From assembly GCA_036927565.1 (NCBI GenBank), contig JAYESD010000001.1:9238001-9302000 (forward strand): a DNA stretch of 64,000 nt, written 5' to 3'. Below, piece by piece: positions 24,216 to 35,324 of the stretch (positions are counted from its first letter, which is position 1; every line of letters starts with the position of its first letter). Source of the DNA: Tuctoria greenei. Taxonomy: Eukaryota; Streptophyta; Magnoliopsida; Poales; Poaceae. Both the position numbers and the translations under genes were made by a program. The notes below the pieces were generated by a model, which searched no databases, was not told the origin of the DNA, and saw only the letters and a list, made by a program, of their open reading frames with translations.

Positions 24216-24596
24216 GTAATAAATAGAACAACATTTGTTCTTTATTACAATCTCATAACCATCAACTTCTTCTAAACACGAAGAAGAGATAATGTTCTTG
24301 CTCAAAGTAGGAATGCAATAACAATTATCCAATTCCAAAACTAATCTTGAGGGTAATGACACGTGGTAAGTTCCTACAGCTATGACCGCAAACTTTGCTC
24401 CGTTGCCGACACGAACATCCAACTCACCTTTTGCAAATCTTCTAGTCTCACTTAGACCCTGCAACGATTTGCAAGTGTGAATCATCAATCCGGTATCAAA
24501 TACCCATGATTCACTAGAAGATAATGCAATGTTAATTTCTATAACATTTATACCTGAAGTGAAAGTCTCACTTCCCTTCTGCTTCTTATCCTCCAA
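24216..24596 (-). pseudogene. Copia-2 protease segment
   Basis: The minus-strand frame 24596-24213 contains the catalytic D-T-G (about 24497-24489) in the usual W-V-F-D-T-G context, followed by the C-terminal lobe of the protease. The frame continues into pol at 22766 once the solo LTR and its gtaat duplication are discounted. It would release gag and pol proteins by cleavage. Confidence 0.82.
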
Positions 24597-25408
24597 GTAC
24601 TTCTTGCAGTTCCTAGACCAGTGCCCCTTACCATGATAGTGAAAGCATTCATAATCAGGAGAAGGGCCAGATTTGCCCTATGGCTTAGACTTTGAGATTG
24701 AGGGCTCATCGGGAACCTTTCCCTTGCATTTGCCTTTAAGATGCATCACACGCTTCCTCTTTTTATTCTCCTTTTGTACTATAATTACATGAGTGGCATT
24801 TTTCTTAATGCTTTCTTCGGCTGTTTTAAGCATCTCATGCAATTCAGCCAAAGTTTTCTCTATGTCATTCATTTGAAAATTCAATATGAATGGCTTGTAG
24901 CTCGGTGGGAGCGACTGGAGAACAACGTCAATAGCCAGATCATCCTTGAGTTCAGAACCAAGTTTGCCCAAAGTTTCAATGTAAACAATCATCTTGATTC
25001 ATGAGGGCTGACCGGGGTACCCTCCGCCAGCTTGTATGAGAACAAGGACTTTGAGATGTTGTATCTCTCAGTCCTTGCTTGATTCTCAAACATTCTATGC
25101 AGTCCCTCAATCATAGAATAAGCATATGTATGCTCATACTATTTTTGCAGATCAGGGGACATAGTGGCGAGCATGAGGCAACTTACATTAAGCGCATCAT
25201 CGCAGTGCTTCATATAAGCTCTACGTACTACATTAGTTGCATTAGTTGGGAGGTCATCAGGATAAGGCTGTAGAAGAACGTACTCGGTTTTCTCTTGCCT
25301 AAGAACAATTCTCATGTTGCGGTACCAATCGATAAAGTTAGCTCCATTGAGCTTTTCCTTTTCAAGCACAGATCACAAATTGAAATCGGAATTGTTACTA
25401 GCAGACAT
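24597..25408 (-). pseudogene. Copia-2 gag
   Basis: The ATG at 25408-25406 is followed 11 codons later by a stop. The frame then reads a UBN2-like gag core (25369-25139), breaks, and resumes at 24992-24678. The zinc knuckle near 24655-24610 has Tyr in place of the second Cys (C-x2-Y-x4-H-x4-C), so it could not hold zinc normally. Gag would coat the element RNA; this copy is dead. Confidence 0.75.
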
Positions 25409-26713
25409 TATCTACAATAGAAAATAAATATGCAAAGTTTAGCACTATGTTATATACCAATCTTCTATAACAGTTTAATAAAAGATATCACCACTATATG
25501 ATCATCGTCTTCCCTCTAATGACATATAGTGGTTCAAGATCTATATTCACTAATTCCTAGTGAGCTTTGGCTTCACTGCTAGGAAATTAGTGACATAGGT
25601 AAACAACTATTATTAATCATATCCCTATATGACTCTTATTTGTTGGGTGACATTCAATGCCCCGGCTCCCAACTCTATGCCATAAAGCCCAAAACCGTTT
25701 TGATAGCTTTGTTGAGTGAACCAACACTATGCATGTGAATTTCCAATATTCACCCTATGCATTATGATAGATGATGGTACTTTGCTTTGGCAAATCTACC
25801 ACACAACGATCAAAATAACATAGGTGCAGTTATTGGTAAATGGCATCAAATACTCAACTTTTCCGAGGGAAGCTATTCTATCATGACAAAACATCAACCA
25901 TATGAAAAGAATAAAAAGAATAGTAATACGTAAACATCACAGGTATATGATCATATCACATTGTGAATAGTATGGCCTTTAGAATGATAATGGTCTCCAT
26001 CGCCATGGTTCCATCAAGATCTGAGCTGTCATGCCTCTCTTCTTGTGGTGATCTCCATCTCCACCATGCTTGAAGACATCTCCATGATAATAAATAAGCT
26101 AACACAACTAATAGCTACCAAATAAATTACATGAGAGATCAAGCATCACAGGTCGACACGCAGGTCGTTATACAATTATGTGACAACCTCAACCCGGTTG
26201 TGTTAAATTTGCAACACGCAGGCTGCATGAATTTACACACAGATCATCACATCAAATTAAGGCCATACCATTCACATCATTCCCTGCAAAAACGAGTTAT
26301 GTAATCGCTATAGCAGCGCCCTGAACACCAAATAGAACTACATAGATCGCATCTATAAAATCACTATGAAAATCTTATCAGATTGATCAAGTCAACATGA
26401 ATCCAAGCCATTCAGAATGCCTCAATTTTCAATGTGATCGGTTATTCATGAGTAGATCGCAACTCATGACCGTGATCTGTTAGCTCAATCTGTTAGCTAT
26501 GTACGCGATTAGTCCCGATGGTGATTCCAGCCGGTAGGGACAGGTTGCGCACACAGCAGAGAAGGAGCATGAACTGACCATTTAGTCATATACGATCACA
26601 ATCTACTCTAACCAATTCCAAACCCCAAAACTGTGCGATAAAATTCATCGTATGAATATGTCTGCAGTAGATCACATCTACTAACAAAATCCAGACCAAA
26701 ACTACACAAGTCC
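25409..26713 (-). other. Copia-2 leader between primer site and gag
   Basis: About 1.3 kb without a supported ORF on either strand. It lies between the primer-binding site and the gag start, so it is the untranslated leader of the element RNA. Confidence 0.65.
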
Positions 26714-26725
26714 GCTCTGATACCA
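26714..26725 (-). other. Primer-binding site of Copia-2
   Basis: The minus strand reads TGGTATCAGAGC, the exact initiator-methionine tRNA complement used by most plant copia elements. It is one base from the 5' LTR (26727). Confidence 0.95.
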
Positions 26726-26726
26726 C

Positions 26727-27102
26727 TGTAGGGAAATCGGCGGTACGCTACTCAAGCAACTCTACCGCATCACCCAGAAAACATGCGAGTACAGAGGTCA
26801 TGGATCATTACCACTAGACGCGCAGCGCAGCGGAACGTTGATGCGAGTCGGGGTAGGGGAAGTAGACGATCTCGTTCGTCTCCTCCTCGTCCTCGTCACA
26901 GCAGCAGGTAGACGATCACGATCGTCGTAGCCGATCAGCACAGCAGTAGCAGCAGCGCCTCCACAGAGTCTACACGTACGGAGAGGAACACAGTGCGCCG
27001 GTGTGCTAGCACTGTGCGCGTGGTAAGCGTCTCAGCGTGAGACCTTCGAGGGGTGGCGGCTAGGGCTGTCACGTGGTGAGATGATTAGCTCCTAACCCTA
27101 CC
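26727..27102 (-). repeat. 5' LTR of Copia-2, inner part (376 bp)
   Basis: Matches 18558-18933 of the 3' LTR by eye. It ends at ctacc (27098-27102), the left target duplication of Gypsy-C. The outer 130 bp of the same LTR lie at 40202-40331. Confidence 0.95.
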
Positions 27103-27966
27103 TGTCGGTACCCTGGGTACCATATACTCCTTGGGATTGCAAAGATCTCAAGGGAAAGTCATCTACTTGATTTAAAGACCTTCGGAGGCCCACATGTCAG
27201 ACATAACCGGACCTGCTTCTCCAACATGGTTAGTCCCAGGGTCGCCACGTGTACTATCAAACCGGAGCTACCGCCCACAAGGGGGAAGCTCCGGGATATG
27301 TACCAAAATGGCACCCCCGGACCTAACCCCAGACCAAGGGAAGCTCCGGAACTGACATGTGTCGGGTAACACCGGACCTATATGTTCCCCACAGTGTGCT
27401 CCGGTGCTGCCACGTGTCCAACCGTCGGATCTTCAGCCTCTAAACTCCAGAAGACTCCACAACGGCTCCGGATCTTCCAAGGGGAATCAAGGACTTCAAG
27501 ACCCGATCAAGTGTCATTAATACTATATTAATGACACACGATCAGACGACCTTAATTACCAGTAACGGTGCTGTCAAAGCCCATAACTCGGTCATTAAGG
27601 ACAATTAAACGTGTTGAATGTGTATCAATATCAATAACCGTCGGGGCCACATGTCGGGCCAGGCTAACTTGTAACGGCCTGCCCTTGTACTATAAAAGGA
27701 CAGGCTGACGATACATAGGACACACTCTCCGGAGACACGCTGACTTTACACTCTCAACTGACGTTGAGCTCATACATCCAATACAACACCAACACACCCC
27801 GTGGAGTAGGGTATTACGCTCAGGCGGCCCGAACCACGTAAATCTTCGTGTCCCTTGTGTCACTCGACATCTCACCTTCTGGAATCTCCGCGCGCCCATA
27901 CCGAACCTCAAACTCCTCTAACACTTTAGTAGTGTCGGGAGATCTGCCGGATCAAAACCACCGACA
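27103..27966 (+). repeat. 5' LTR of Gypsy-C (864 bp)
   Basis: TGTCGG to CCGACA. The core promoter TATAAAAG is at 27691-27698. AGCTCCGG/CCGGAGCT motifs occur repeatedly in the U3 part (about 27260-27400). Confidence 0.96.
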
Positions 27967-27990
27967 GTTGGCGCGCCAGGTAGGGGGCAG
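27967..27990 (+). other. Primer-binding region of Gypsy-C
   Basis: GTTGGCGCGCCAGGTAGGGG lies directly after the 5' LTR. Gypsy-A has the same stretch two bases shorter. The tRNA was not identified. Confidence 0.6.
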
Positions 27991-28002
27991 GAGATTTCAA
28001 GA

Positions 28003-29774
28003 ATGGTAAACTCAGCCGCTGGATCATCCAATGGTCATCTCGCTGTTCAAGCTATTGGGGGTAATCCCTCCAATATGCAGCCACCAGCAGGAACCACGGT
28101 TCCAGCAGGAGTCACACTTCCACCACCGCCGCCTCCACCAGCAAATCAAGCTGGACAACGCGATGGTGCACCGGCGTCAATCACTGCGTCAGCGAATCTT
28201 GACAACCTAGAACACGCGCTTCATGCAGCACGTGCTCTTCTTCAGCGCCCACCACCTCCGGACGCATCCCAGGATGCAATGGAGCAGTGGAGGGCCGATG
28301 TGGAACACTTGGTTGCAGCAGCAGCCGACCGCATCAGCAACCAAGGTCCTCCTCCTTCAGGACGGGCCCCGTTGCAGCGACGGACCTTGTCTAGCAGACT
28401 TGGTCCGCACGTTTCCAACAACAGGAGACGTGCTGCATCACAGCAGGTGACGTCGTTGCCCTCCGGGGCACAACGCACTCACACGGTATCAAGGCTTTCA
28501 ACTCATGACCTCCGGGCGGAGCTTGATCGCCGATATCGCCAACAAGACGGCCGAGTCCATATGGAGCGTGCTCGTGAAAGACGAGAAGCTCAAGACATTC
28601 CTGCTCCTGAAGGAGTAGGAGGAGGTTGTTCAGCCCTGGCCATGCATCTACGTATGGTCAGGTGGCCACAGAAGTTCCGGCCTCACCTGCCGGAGAAGTT
28701 CGACGGGACCGTTATTCCTGTCAAATTTCTTCAGATTTACTCCACTGCTATCTTGGCAGCTGGAGGAAATGAGGTCGTAATGGCCAATTATTTCCCAGTG
28801 GCTTTAACTGGGACCTCCAGGTCCTGGTTTATGAGCCTTCCACCCAACTCCATCAGCAGTTGGGAGGAGTTGTGCCGGCAGTTCACCGCCAACTTCGGGA
28901 GTTCTTACACCCGACCAGGCACCGAACTAGACCTTTTTGCAGTTGTGCAAAAAGGTGGAGAATCCCTGCGATCATTCATCCAGAGATTCTCTCAGGTATG
29001 AAACACTATCCCTTCTATCTCTAGCGCCTCTGTCATCGTGGCATTTAGACAGGGAGTGCGGGATAAGAAGATGCTGGAGAAACTGGCGATCAAGGAGATT
29101 ACCAGTGTCACGGAACTCTTTAGCTTGGTTGACAAATGTGTCAGAGTTTCGGAGGGCCGTGAAATGCACTCCAAACCAACTCCGGAGGATCACAAGAAAT
29201 CCTCCAAAGGAGAAGTCGGAGTGGCAAGAAGAAGAAAAAGATCAACGGTAAGAAGAAGCCGTCGGTCGGTGCATCCAATGTTGCAGCTGCTGCAGCTCCG
29301 GGTGGCCGGGAGCCACGCCCCGAGAAGTGACCTCGACCGTCTTCTGAAGACGGTGGAAAACCCAAGGTGTGGTGTCCAATTCACAAAACGGACAGCCACA
29401 GTTTGGAAGACTGCCAGGAGGTCCAAAACCTTGTCGAGCGCTACAACAAGCGCCGGGAAGAAGCTCCTTTCCGACAGAGGGAAGGAAAACAAAAAGTTGA
29501 CGAAGCTCCGGCTGAAGAGGAGTTAGGTTTTCAGGATCCCAAAAAGGTCCTGAAGGCCGTCTACACCTCCATCGACGACGATTCTGACGTCTCTGACAAC
29601 GAGCGTCGGAAGACCATGAACACCATTTTTGGTGGATCATGGGACATCACCTCCCGCCGCGTCATCAAGACTATGCGTCAGGACATGGCTGCTGTAGCTC
29701 CTACAGCTAGGGCGGAGCCTCATCGGAAGTGGATGGACACAACCATCACTTTTGATGCTTCGGACTGCCCTTGA
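28003..29774 (+). pseudogene. Gypsy-C gag
   Basis: The ATG at 28003 opens a 332-codon frame with a proline-rich N-terminus, an Arg-rich linker and the retrotransposon gag core (about 28650-29000). TGA at 28999-29001 falls where an arginine codon is expected (CGA to TGA). The same frame resumes to about 29200; after a frameshift the C-terminal part, including a C-x-x-H-like segment, is at 29367-29774 and ends at TGA 29772-29774. Gag forms the particle and binds RNA. This copy needs two stops and a frameshift repaired to be coding. Confidence 0.88.
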
Positions 29775-29777
29775 AGC

Positions 29778-30233
29778 ATGGTTGGAGCAGGTCAGCTACC
29801 TTTGATGGTATCTCCTACCATCAATAACATCCAGCTCCACCATGTCATGGTAGACGGAGGTTCGGGGCTCAACCTCATAAGCTTCGAAGCTTTTACCAAG
29901 CTTCAGCTCCGACCTTCGGATCTCCACCCCTCCCGACCTTTCTCCGGAGTAGGTCCGGGAGCCATTACCCCACTCGGAGCTATTACCCTCCCCGTTACCT
30001 TCGGGACCTGGGAGAAGTATCGCACCGAGAAGTTGGTCTTTGACGTTGCTCAGATCAACTTACCCTTCAATGCCATCTTGGGTAGGCCTGTCTTGTACAA
30101 ATTCATGGCAGCTGCTCATTATGGTTACCTGGTGTTAAAGATGCCAACACCAGTAGGCGTTCTCTGGATCCGCGGAGATCGTACTGCCGGAGTAACTGCT
30201 CTGGAAGAACTCCATTCGCTTACTACGACGTAA
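29778..30233 (+). pseudogene. Gypsy-C aspartic protease region
   Basis: The frame has the catalytic V-D-G-G-S motif at about 29850-29865, followed by hydrophobic strands and the I-L-G-R-P sequence (about 30075-30090) typical of the second half of gypsy proteases. It follows the gag stop by three bases and ends at a TAA just before 30234. Confidence 0.82.
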
Positions 30234-31916
30234 GAGGAGGACTCCAGGCAGGAGCAAGCTCCAAAACCCCCGAGCATTCTTCAGCGAGGCTCGACTTCTG
30301 CACCTCGTGTGCAGCCAAGCGGCGACACCGACATTCCCGTCAAAGTCGTCCAAATTGGTTCCGATGCCGCTCAGACCACCCATATATCGGGGGGATTGAA
30401 CGACAAATAGGAACTCGCGCTCATCGCTTTCCTCTGGGCTAATGTCGACGTGTTTGCCTGGCAACCATGACAAATGTCTGGGATACCCAGGGAAGTGATT
30501 GAGCACAATCTGAAGATCTACCCCGACGCCCGGCCTGTGCATCAGAAGCCTCGGAAGCAATCCGTAGAGTGACAGAACTTCATTCGACAAGAAGTGAAGA
30601 AGTTGCTCGAAGCTGGATTCATCCGAGAAGTCTTCCATCCAAAATGGCTGGCAAACATAGTCCTTGTGCCCAAGGCCGGCGGGAAGCTTCGGATGTGTAT
30701 CGACTACACAACACTAAATAAGGCATGTCCAAAAGATCCATTCCCATTACCTAGAATAGATCAGATAGTGGATTCCACCTCCGGGTGTGAATTACTGTGT
30801 TTCCTAGACGCATATTCTGGGTATCATCAAATCAGAATGTCTAGGGAAGATGAAGAGCATACCTCTTTCATCACAGTAGATGGATTGTACTGTTATACAG
30901 CCATGCCATTTGGTCTCAAGAATGCAGCTTCAACCTTTGTACGAGCTATGTACAAAACCTTTGAAGAACTCATTAGAGACATAGTGGAAGTGTACGTCGA
31001 CGACATCGTGGTCAAGGTCAAGAACAAGGAGTCACTCCTTGACACCTTGAAGGCTGTCTTCGACAAGCTGCGGGTCACCCGCACAAAGCTAAATCCAGAC
31101 AAGTGTGTCTTCGGGGTTAGCTCCGGAAAACTTCTTGGTTTCCTGGTAAGTCACCGGGGCATAGAAGCTAATTCAGCGAAGATCAAAGCCATTGAAGACA
31201 TGCGGCTACCAGCCCGCATCAAAGATTTCCAAAAGCTAACTGGATATCTAGCAGCCCTCAGCCGGTTCATTTCAAGACAGGCGGAACGGGCACTCCCCTT
31301 CTTCAAGTTATTAAGGAAGTCCGGACCATTCCAATGGTCTGAAGAAGCAGAAAAGGCGTTCTAGGAGCTAAAACAGCTCCTCACCACCCTACCGATTCTG
31401 GTAGCTCCGAACCCTGGTGAGCCTTTGTTGCTTTACATTTCAGCCACTGACGAAGTCGTCAGTATGGTCCTGGTTGCGGAGAGACCAGAATCATCCCATA
31501 CTCAGGAGTCCAGACCCCTTCAGGAGGGTTTGGAGGTTTCTGAAAGCGAGTCTGGGTCCCAGCTCCCAGACTTGAATCCACAAGAAGTTACTTCAGAAGA
31601 CCCAGACCCCTCCGGGAGGGTCCAGGTCGCTTCTGAAGAAGCTCCGGGTTCCTCCAGCAAGGACCAGGAAGTCCCCGAAGAAAATCTGGACCCCTCCGGG
31701 AGGATCCGGATCAATGAAGAGGTAGCTCCGGGCCCCTCCGGGGGGGTCCGGACCATCCAGCGCCCAGTGTACTTCATTAGTGAAGTACTTCATGAAGCCA
31801 AGACTCGATACCTAGAGGTACATAAGCTGCTCTATGCAGTTCTTATTGCCTCCAGGAAGCTTCGCCATTATTTCCAAGCTCACAAGATCTCAGTGGTGAC
31901 TTCTTACCCACTTTGA
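30234..31916 (+). pseudogene. Gypsy-C reverse transcriptase and first RNase H
   Basis: RT motifs run from the W-x-A-N...K-A-G-G-K-L-R-M-C start (about 30645) through L-D-A-Y-S-G-Y-H-Q (about 30805) to an intact YVDD (about 30993). Stops interrupt the frame at 30408-30410 (TAG, shared with Gypsy-B), about 30472 (TGA), 30571 (TGA), 31362-31364 (TAG, expected Gln) and 31914-31916 (TGA, expected Arg). The retroviral-type RNase H spans about 31425-31910. It is split by a Pro/Ser/Gly-rich insert (31500-31760) coded by repeated palindromes of the form CCCTCCGGGAGGG. Confidence 0.9.
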
Positions 31917-31922
31917 GCAATC

Positions 31923-33953
31923 TTGCGTAATCCTTACTCAACTGGGAATATTGCAAAGTGGGCAGCAGAATTGGCCGAATTCGATCTCGAATTCATTTCA
32001 AGGCAAGCAATCAAGAGTCAAGCATTGGCAGACTTCATGGCGGAATGGACTCCCTCTCCATCAAACCCTGGGGGCCCCGGCGAGCAGAAGCCAGAACACA
32101 AGGCTCCGGTCTTCACCGAGCCTCACTGGACCCTCTACTTTGACAGCTCCATGCAAAAGCAGGGGGGCGGAGCTGGAATCCTTCTCCTCGCACCAACCGG
32201 AGAGAAGGTAAAATACATGGTACACCTTGACTTCAAGGCGACCAGCAACATGGCGGAATATGAAGCACTCATTTACGGACTAAGGGTGGCACTGTCATAC
32301 GGTGTCAAGCAACTGCTGGTCAAGGGAGATTCACAGCTCATCATTAAGCAAGTGAAGGGTGAATGCTCCTGCAACAATCTCCAGCTAGCTGCTTACCTCC
32401 TTGAAGTCCAGAGGCTTCAGAAGGACTTCGAAGTCCTAGATCTCCACCATGTCCAGCGTGCCCACAACGCTAAAGCCGACGAACTCTCGATGAAAGCGTC
32501 AACCGGAGCTCTGGCTCCTGACGGAACTTTTGTCCGGAGGTTGTCAAAACCCACAGATCAGCCTGCCGAACTGAGCGAAGGGGGCGAGATCAGCATCCCG
32601 AAGCTGACGGTCCCGATGGCCCTGTTACCATGGCAGCTATCAAGGGTCGTAGGTGCTGCCGGAAGCTCCGAGCAACCCAGCACGCAAGACTCAAATGCTC
32701 AAGTTAGTTCCGATGCATGGATCTCGGAGATCCAGAACTACTTGAAAGACAACATCCTTCCTGACGATGATGTATCCGCTGACCGGGTAGTCAGATTGGC
32801 TAAAAGATACACGTTGGAAGAAGGGGATCTCTACCGGCGCGGTGCCAATGACATCCTAATGCGGTGCATCACAAGGGAAGAAGGTTGCGAGCTCCTCGTA
32901 GAAATCCATGGAGGCGAGTGTGGGAACCACGCGTCTTCCCGCACGCTAGTTGGTAAAGCCTTTCGGCATGGCTTCTACTGGCCTACAGCACTCCAGGATG
33001 CAACTGAGCTGGTGAAGAAATGCGAAGCATGTCAATTTCATGCAAAGCAAATTCACACACCGGCTCAGCCCCTACAAATGATACCTCCTACATGGCCCTT
33101 CGCTGTGTGGGGGATGGACATCTTGGGACCTTTCCCAAGAGCCGTCAGAGGTTACAAGTTCCTGTACGTTGCCATTGACAAGTTCACCAAGTGGCCGGAA
33201 GCAACTCCAGTTGTGACAATCAACAAGCAATCTGCTATCAACTTTTTGCAGTCCATTGTATGCAGATTTGGAGTCCCAAACAAAATCATCACTGATAATG
33301 GGACCCAATTCACAAGCTCTGCATTTCAAGGATATTGCGAAGACCTCAGCATTCAAGTTTGCTACGCCTCCGTAGCTCACCCAGCAAGCAATGGCCAAGC
33401 CGAGAGAGCAAATGCTGAAATCCTTAAAGGACTCAAAACGCGCACCTATGAGCGCTTGAAAAAACATGGAGCCAACTGGATTGAAGAGCTTCCGCCCACT
33501 TTATGGGCCAACAGGACAACTCCAAACCGGTCAACTGGAGAGACACCCTCCTTCCTGGTGTATGGAGCTGAAGCAATCCTTCCTCCGAAAATCACCTTGG
33601 GGTCACTCCGGGTTCGGACCTTCGACGAAGCCACACAGGACCAGCTCCGGCGTGAAGACCTAGACCTCCTTGAGGAGGGAAGGTGCCAAGAAGCTGTTCG
33701 GAATGCCCGATACCACCAATCCCTTCGGCGCTATCATCAGCGGCATGTACACAACCGACAGCTCGGGGAAGGCGATCTGGTGCTACGGAGAATACAATCC
33801 AGAGAAGGGTTAAACAAACTCTCCCCCAGCTGGGAGGTACCCTTCCGAGTGATTAAAGTATCCCGTCCCGGAAGTGTTCGCTTGGCTACCGAGGATGGGA
33901 CACCTCTCCCAAATCCTTGGAACATTGAGCACCTCCGTAAGTTCTACACTTAA
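31923..33953 (+). CDS. Gypsy-C second RNase H and integrase (676 codons)
   Basis: The longest intact frame of the element. Near residues 70-190 lies a second RNase H of the RVT_3/archaeal type (D in Y-F-D-S, E in M-A-E-Y-E-A, D in K-G-D-S-Q), the mark of Tat-clade elements. The integrase follows: an H-x-H...C-x2-C zinc-binding region (about residues 325-370), then the D-D-E core with W-G-M-D, T-D-N-G-T-Q-F and N-G-Q-A-E-R-A-N motifs (about 395-500), then a C-terminal domain. No chromodomain is evident. The start is only the first ATG after an upstream stop; natively it is part of the pol polyprotein. Integrase would insert the cDNA. Confidence 0.88.
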   Translation: MRNPYSTGNIAKWAAELAEFDLEFISRQAIKSQALADFMAEWTPSPSNPGGPGEQKPEHKAPVFTEPHWTLYFDSSMQKQGGGAGILLLAPTGEKVKYMVHLDFKATSNMAEYEALIYGLRVALSYGVKQLLVKGDSQLIIKQVKGECSCNNLQLAAYLLEVQRLQKDFEVLDLHHVQRAHNAKADELSMKASTGALAPDGTFVRRLSKPTDQPAELSEGGEISIPKLTVPMALLPWQLSRVVGAAGSSEQPSTQDSNAQVSSDAWISEIQNYLKDNILPDDDVSADRVVRLAKRYTLEEGDLYRRGANDILMRCITREEGCELLVEIHGGECGNHASSRTLVGKAFRHGFYWPTALQDATELVKKCEACQFHAKQIHTPAQPLQMIPPTWPFAVWGMDILGPFPRAVRGYKFLYVAIDKFTKWPEATPVVTINKQSAINFLQSIVCRFGVPNKIITDNGTQFTSSAFQGYCEDLSIQVCYASVAHPASNGQAERANAEILKGLKTRTYERLKKHGANWIEELPPTLWANRTTPNRSTGETPSFLVYGAEAILPPKITLGSLRVRTFDEATQDQLRREDLDLLEEGRCQEAVRNARYHQSLRRYHQRHVHNRQLGEGDLVLRRIQSREGLNKLSPSWEVPFRVIKVSRPGSVRLATEDGTPLPNPWNIEHLRKFYT

Positions 33954-35324
33954 TATCACGGAGGTGAGTCTGTAGTAACTTGAGGTGTATGTTATAGAGT
34001 CATTGTACAGAGTCGGGTAGTTCCTCCGGGAGAAGAGTCGGGCCTTTCCCGGAAGGTCCGCAAAGTTCATGCAACACTTGTCGCAGTCTCAGGACTAAAA
34101 GTGTGGCTAGCTACCCTGGGTCAAACGAGAAATTAAACACGCTTAGCCTGGTTCCGTACTCTAAGAGTGTACTCGTTTCCCCTGTACCCCGGACCTATAA
34201 TGAAAGACATCTTCATGTGAAACAGACTCCACGTGCATTTATTTTGTACAGGCTCAACATTTTTTTATTTTTCTCTTTGTTGTCTATAACAAAGACGTGC
34301 AATTCTTAAGAAATTTTAGTTCGACTGGTTCATATATGATTCGAGATGTATTGTCGATTCTTCTAGATTCAAATATTGTTTATGGCCCACTCGCCTGAAT
34401 GCCGCCAAGCCAACCTAGGGCCGGAGTGTGCTATCGACTTAGCCTGGTCAAGCACCCTAAGTACGCCACTCTACCTACACCCCAGCAAGCCGAAGTAAGG
34501 CGGGTCCAAGTACAATTGGATCTGGAAGAAAAGACAACGCATTCGGTTGTATTCAGAATCGCGTTTGACCTAAAACTCTCTTGGGAATCGTAAGCCGCGA
34601 CGAAGTTATAGGCAAGGAACGAATTTTACTACTTTTCTTGGCTTCAGTGTGCAGGTAAAATAAAAAATCCACATTAATGGAGAAAATCCGGAGCTAACTA
34701 AGCTCCGACTCCCCCTAGGTGGCTTGTAATCGATGTTAAACATTGAAAACGAGCATCACCGGAGCAACCAAGCTCCGATAAAGCTAGGGGGGCCAGACGT
34801 CGACGCAAAATAAATGATGGTGAGAAGACCCCGCAAGAGGAATCTGTTACCAACAAACTACACGTTGGTAAAGGTCACTGCCGGAACTACTAAGCTCCGA
34901 CATCCCGGAGGACTAACTATCGATGCTCTACGCGTTGATAGGGACTATTGCCGGAACTACTAAGCTCCGACGATAGACAATGTCGGAGCTTCTAAGCTCC
35001 GGCAACCTCAGGGGGCCTTCACTATCGAAGACTTCGGACCTACACTCTACAAGTTCGAAGCAAATGAGTCTTCAACAAAACACAATATCCTCTTGGTACA
35101 TGTTCATAATCAAATTGTGTACATCTACCAGGGGGCCAAGTGAAGACAAAAGTGTTGAAGACAAAAAGTGAAATTCACAAAAATTTGGGGATTTCAATCA
35201 TCTGGAGACAAGGGATTACAAAATTGAGGAATAAAAAGAGAGAATACAAGTGGAAGCTACGGAGATGGTCCTAGACCCTATGGAAGAACTGGGCGACCTT
35301 CTGAGCAACCTCTGACACATTGGC
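33954..35324 (+). other. Gypsy-C spacer with repeated CGGAGCT...AGCTCCG hairpins
   Basis: No gene on either strand. Between about 34687 and 35010 there are five related imperfect palindromes in which CGGAGCT or CGGAACT is followed after a few bases by AGCTCCG. Two flanking segments also repeat an ACACGTTGGTA / ACGCGTTGATA phrase. The spacer separates the sense integrase stop from the antisense gene stop, so the hairpins sit between two convergent transcription units. Confidence 0.7.

Noticed and set aside
28223..29640. Plus- and minus-strand frames overlapping Gypsy-C gag
   Set aside because: They overlap the gag frame, lack domains, and match the same region in other frames only.
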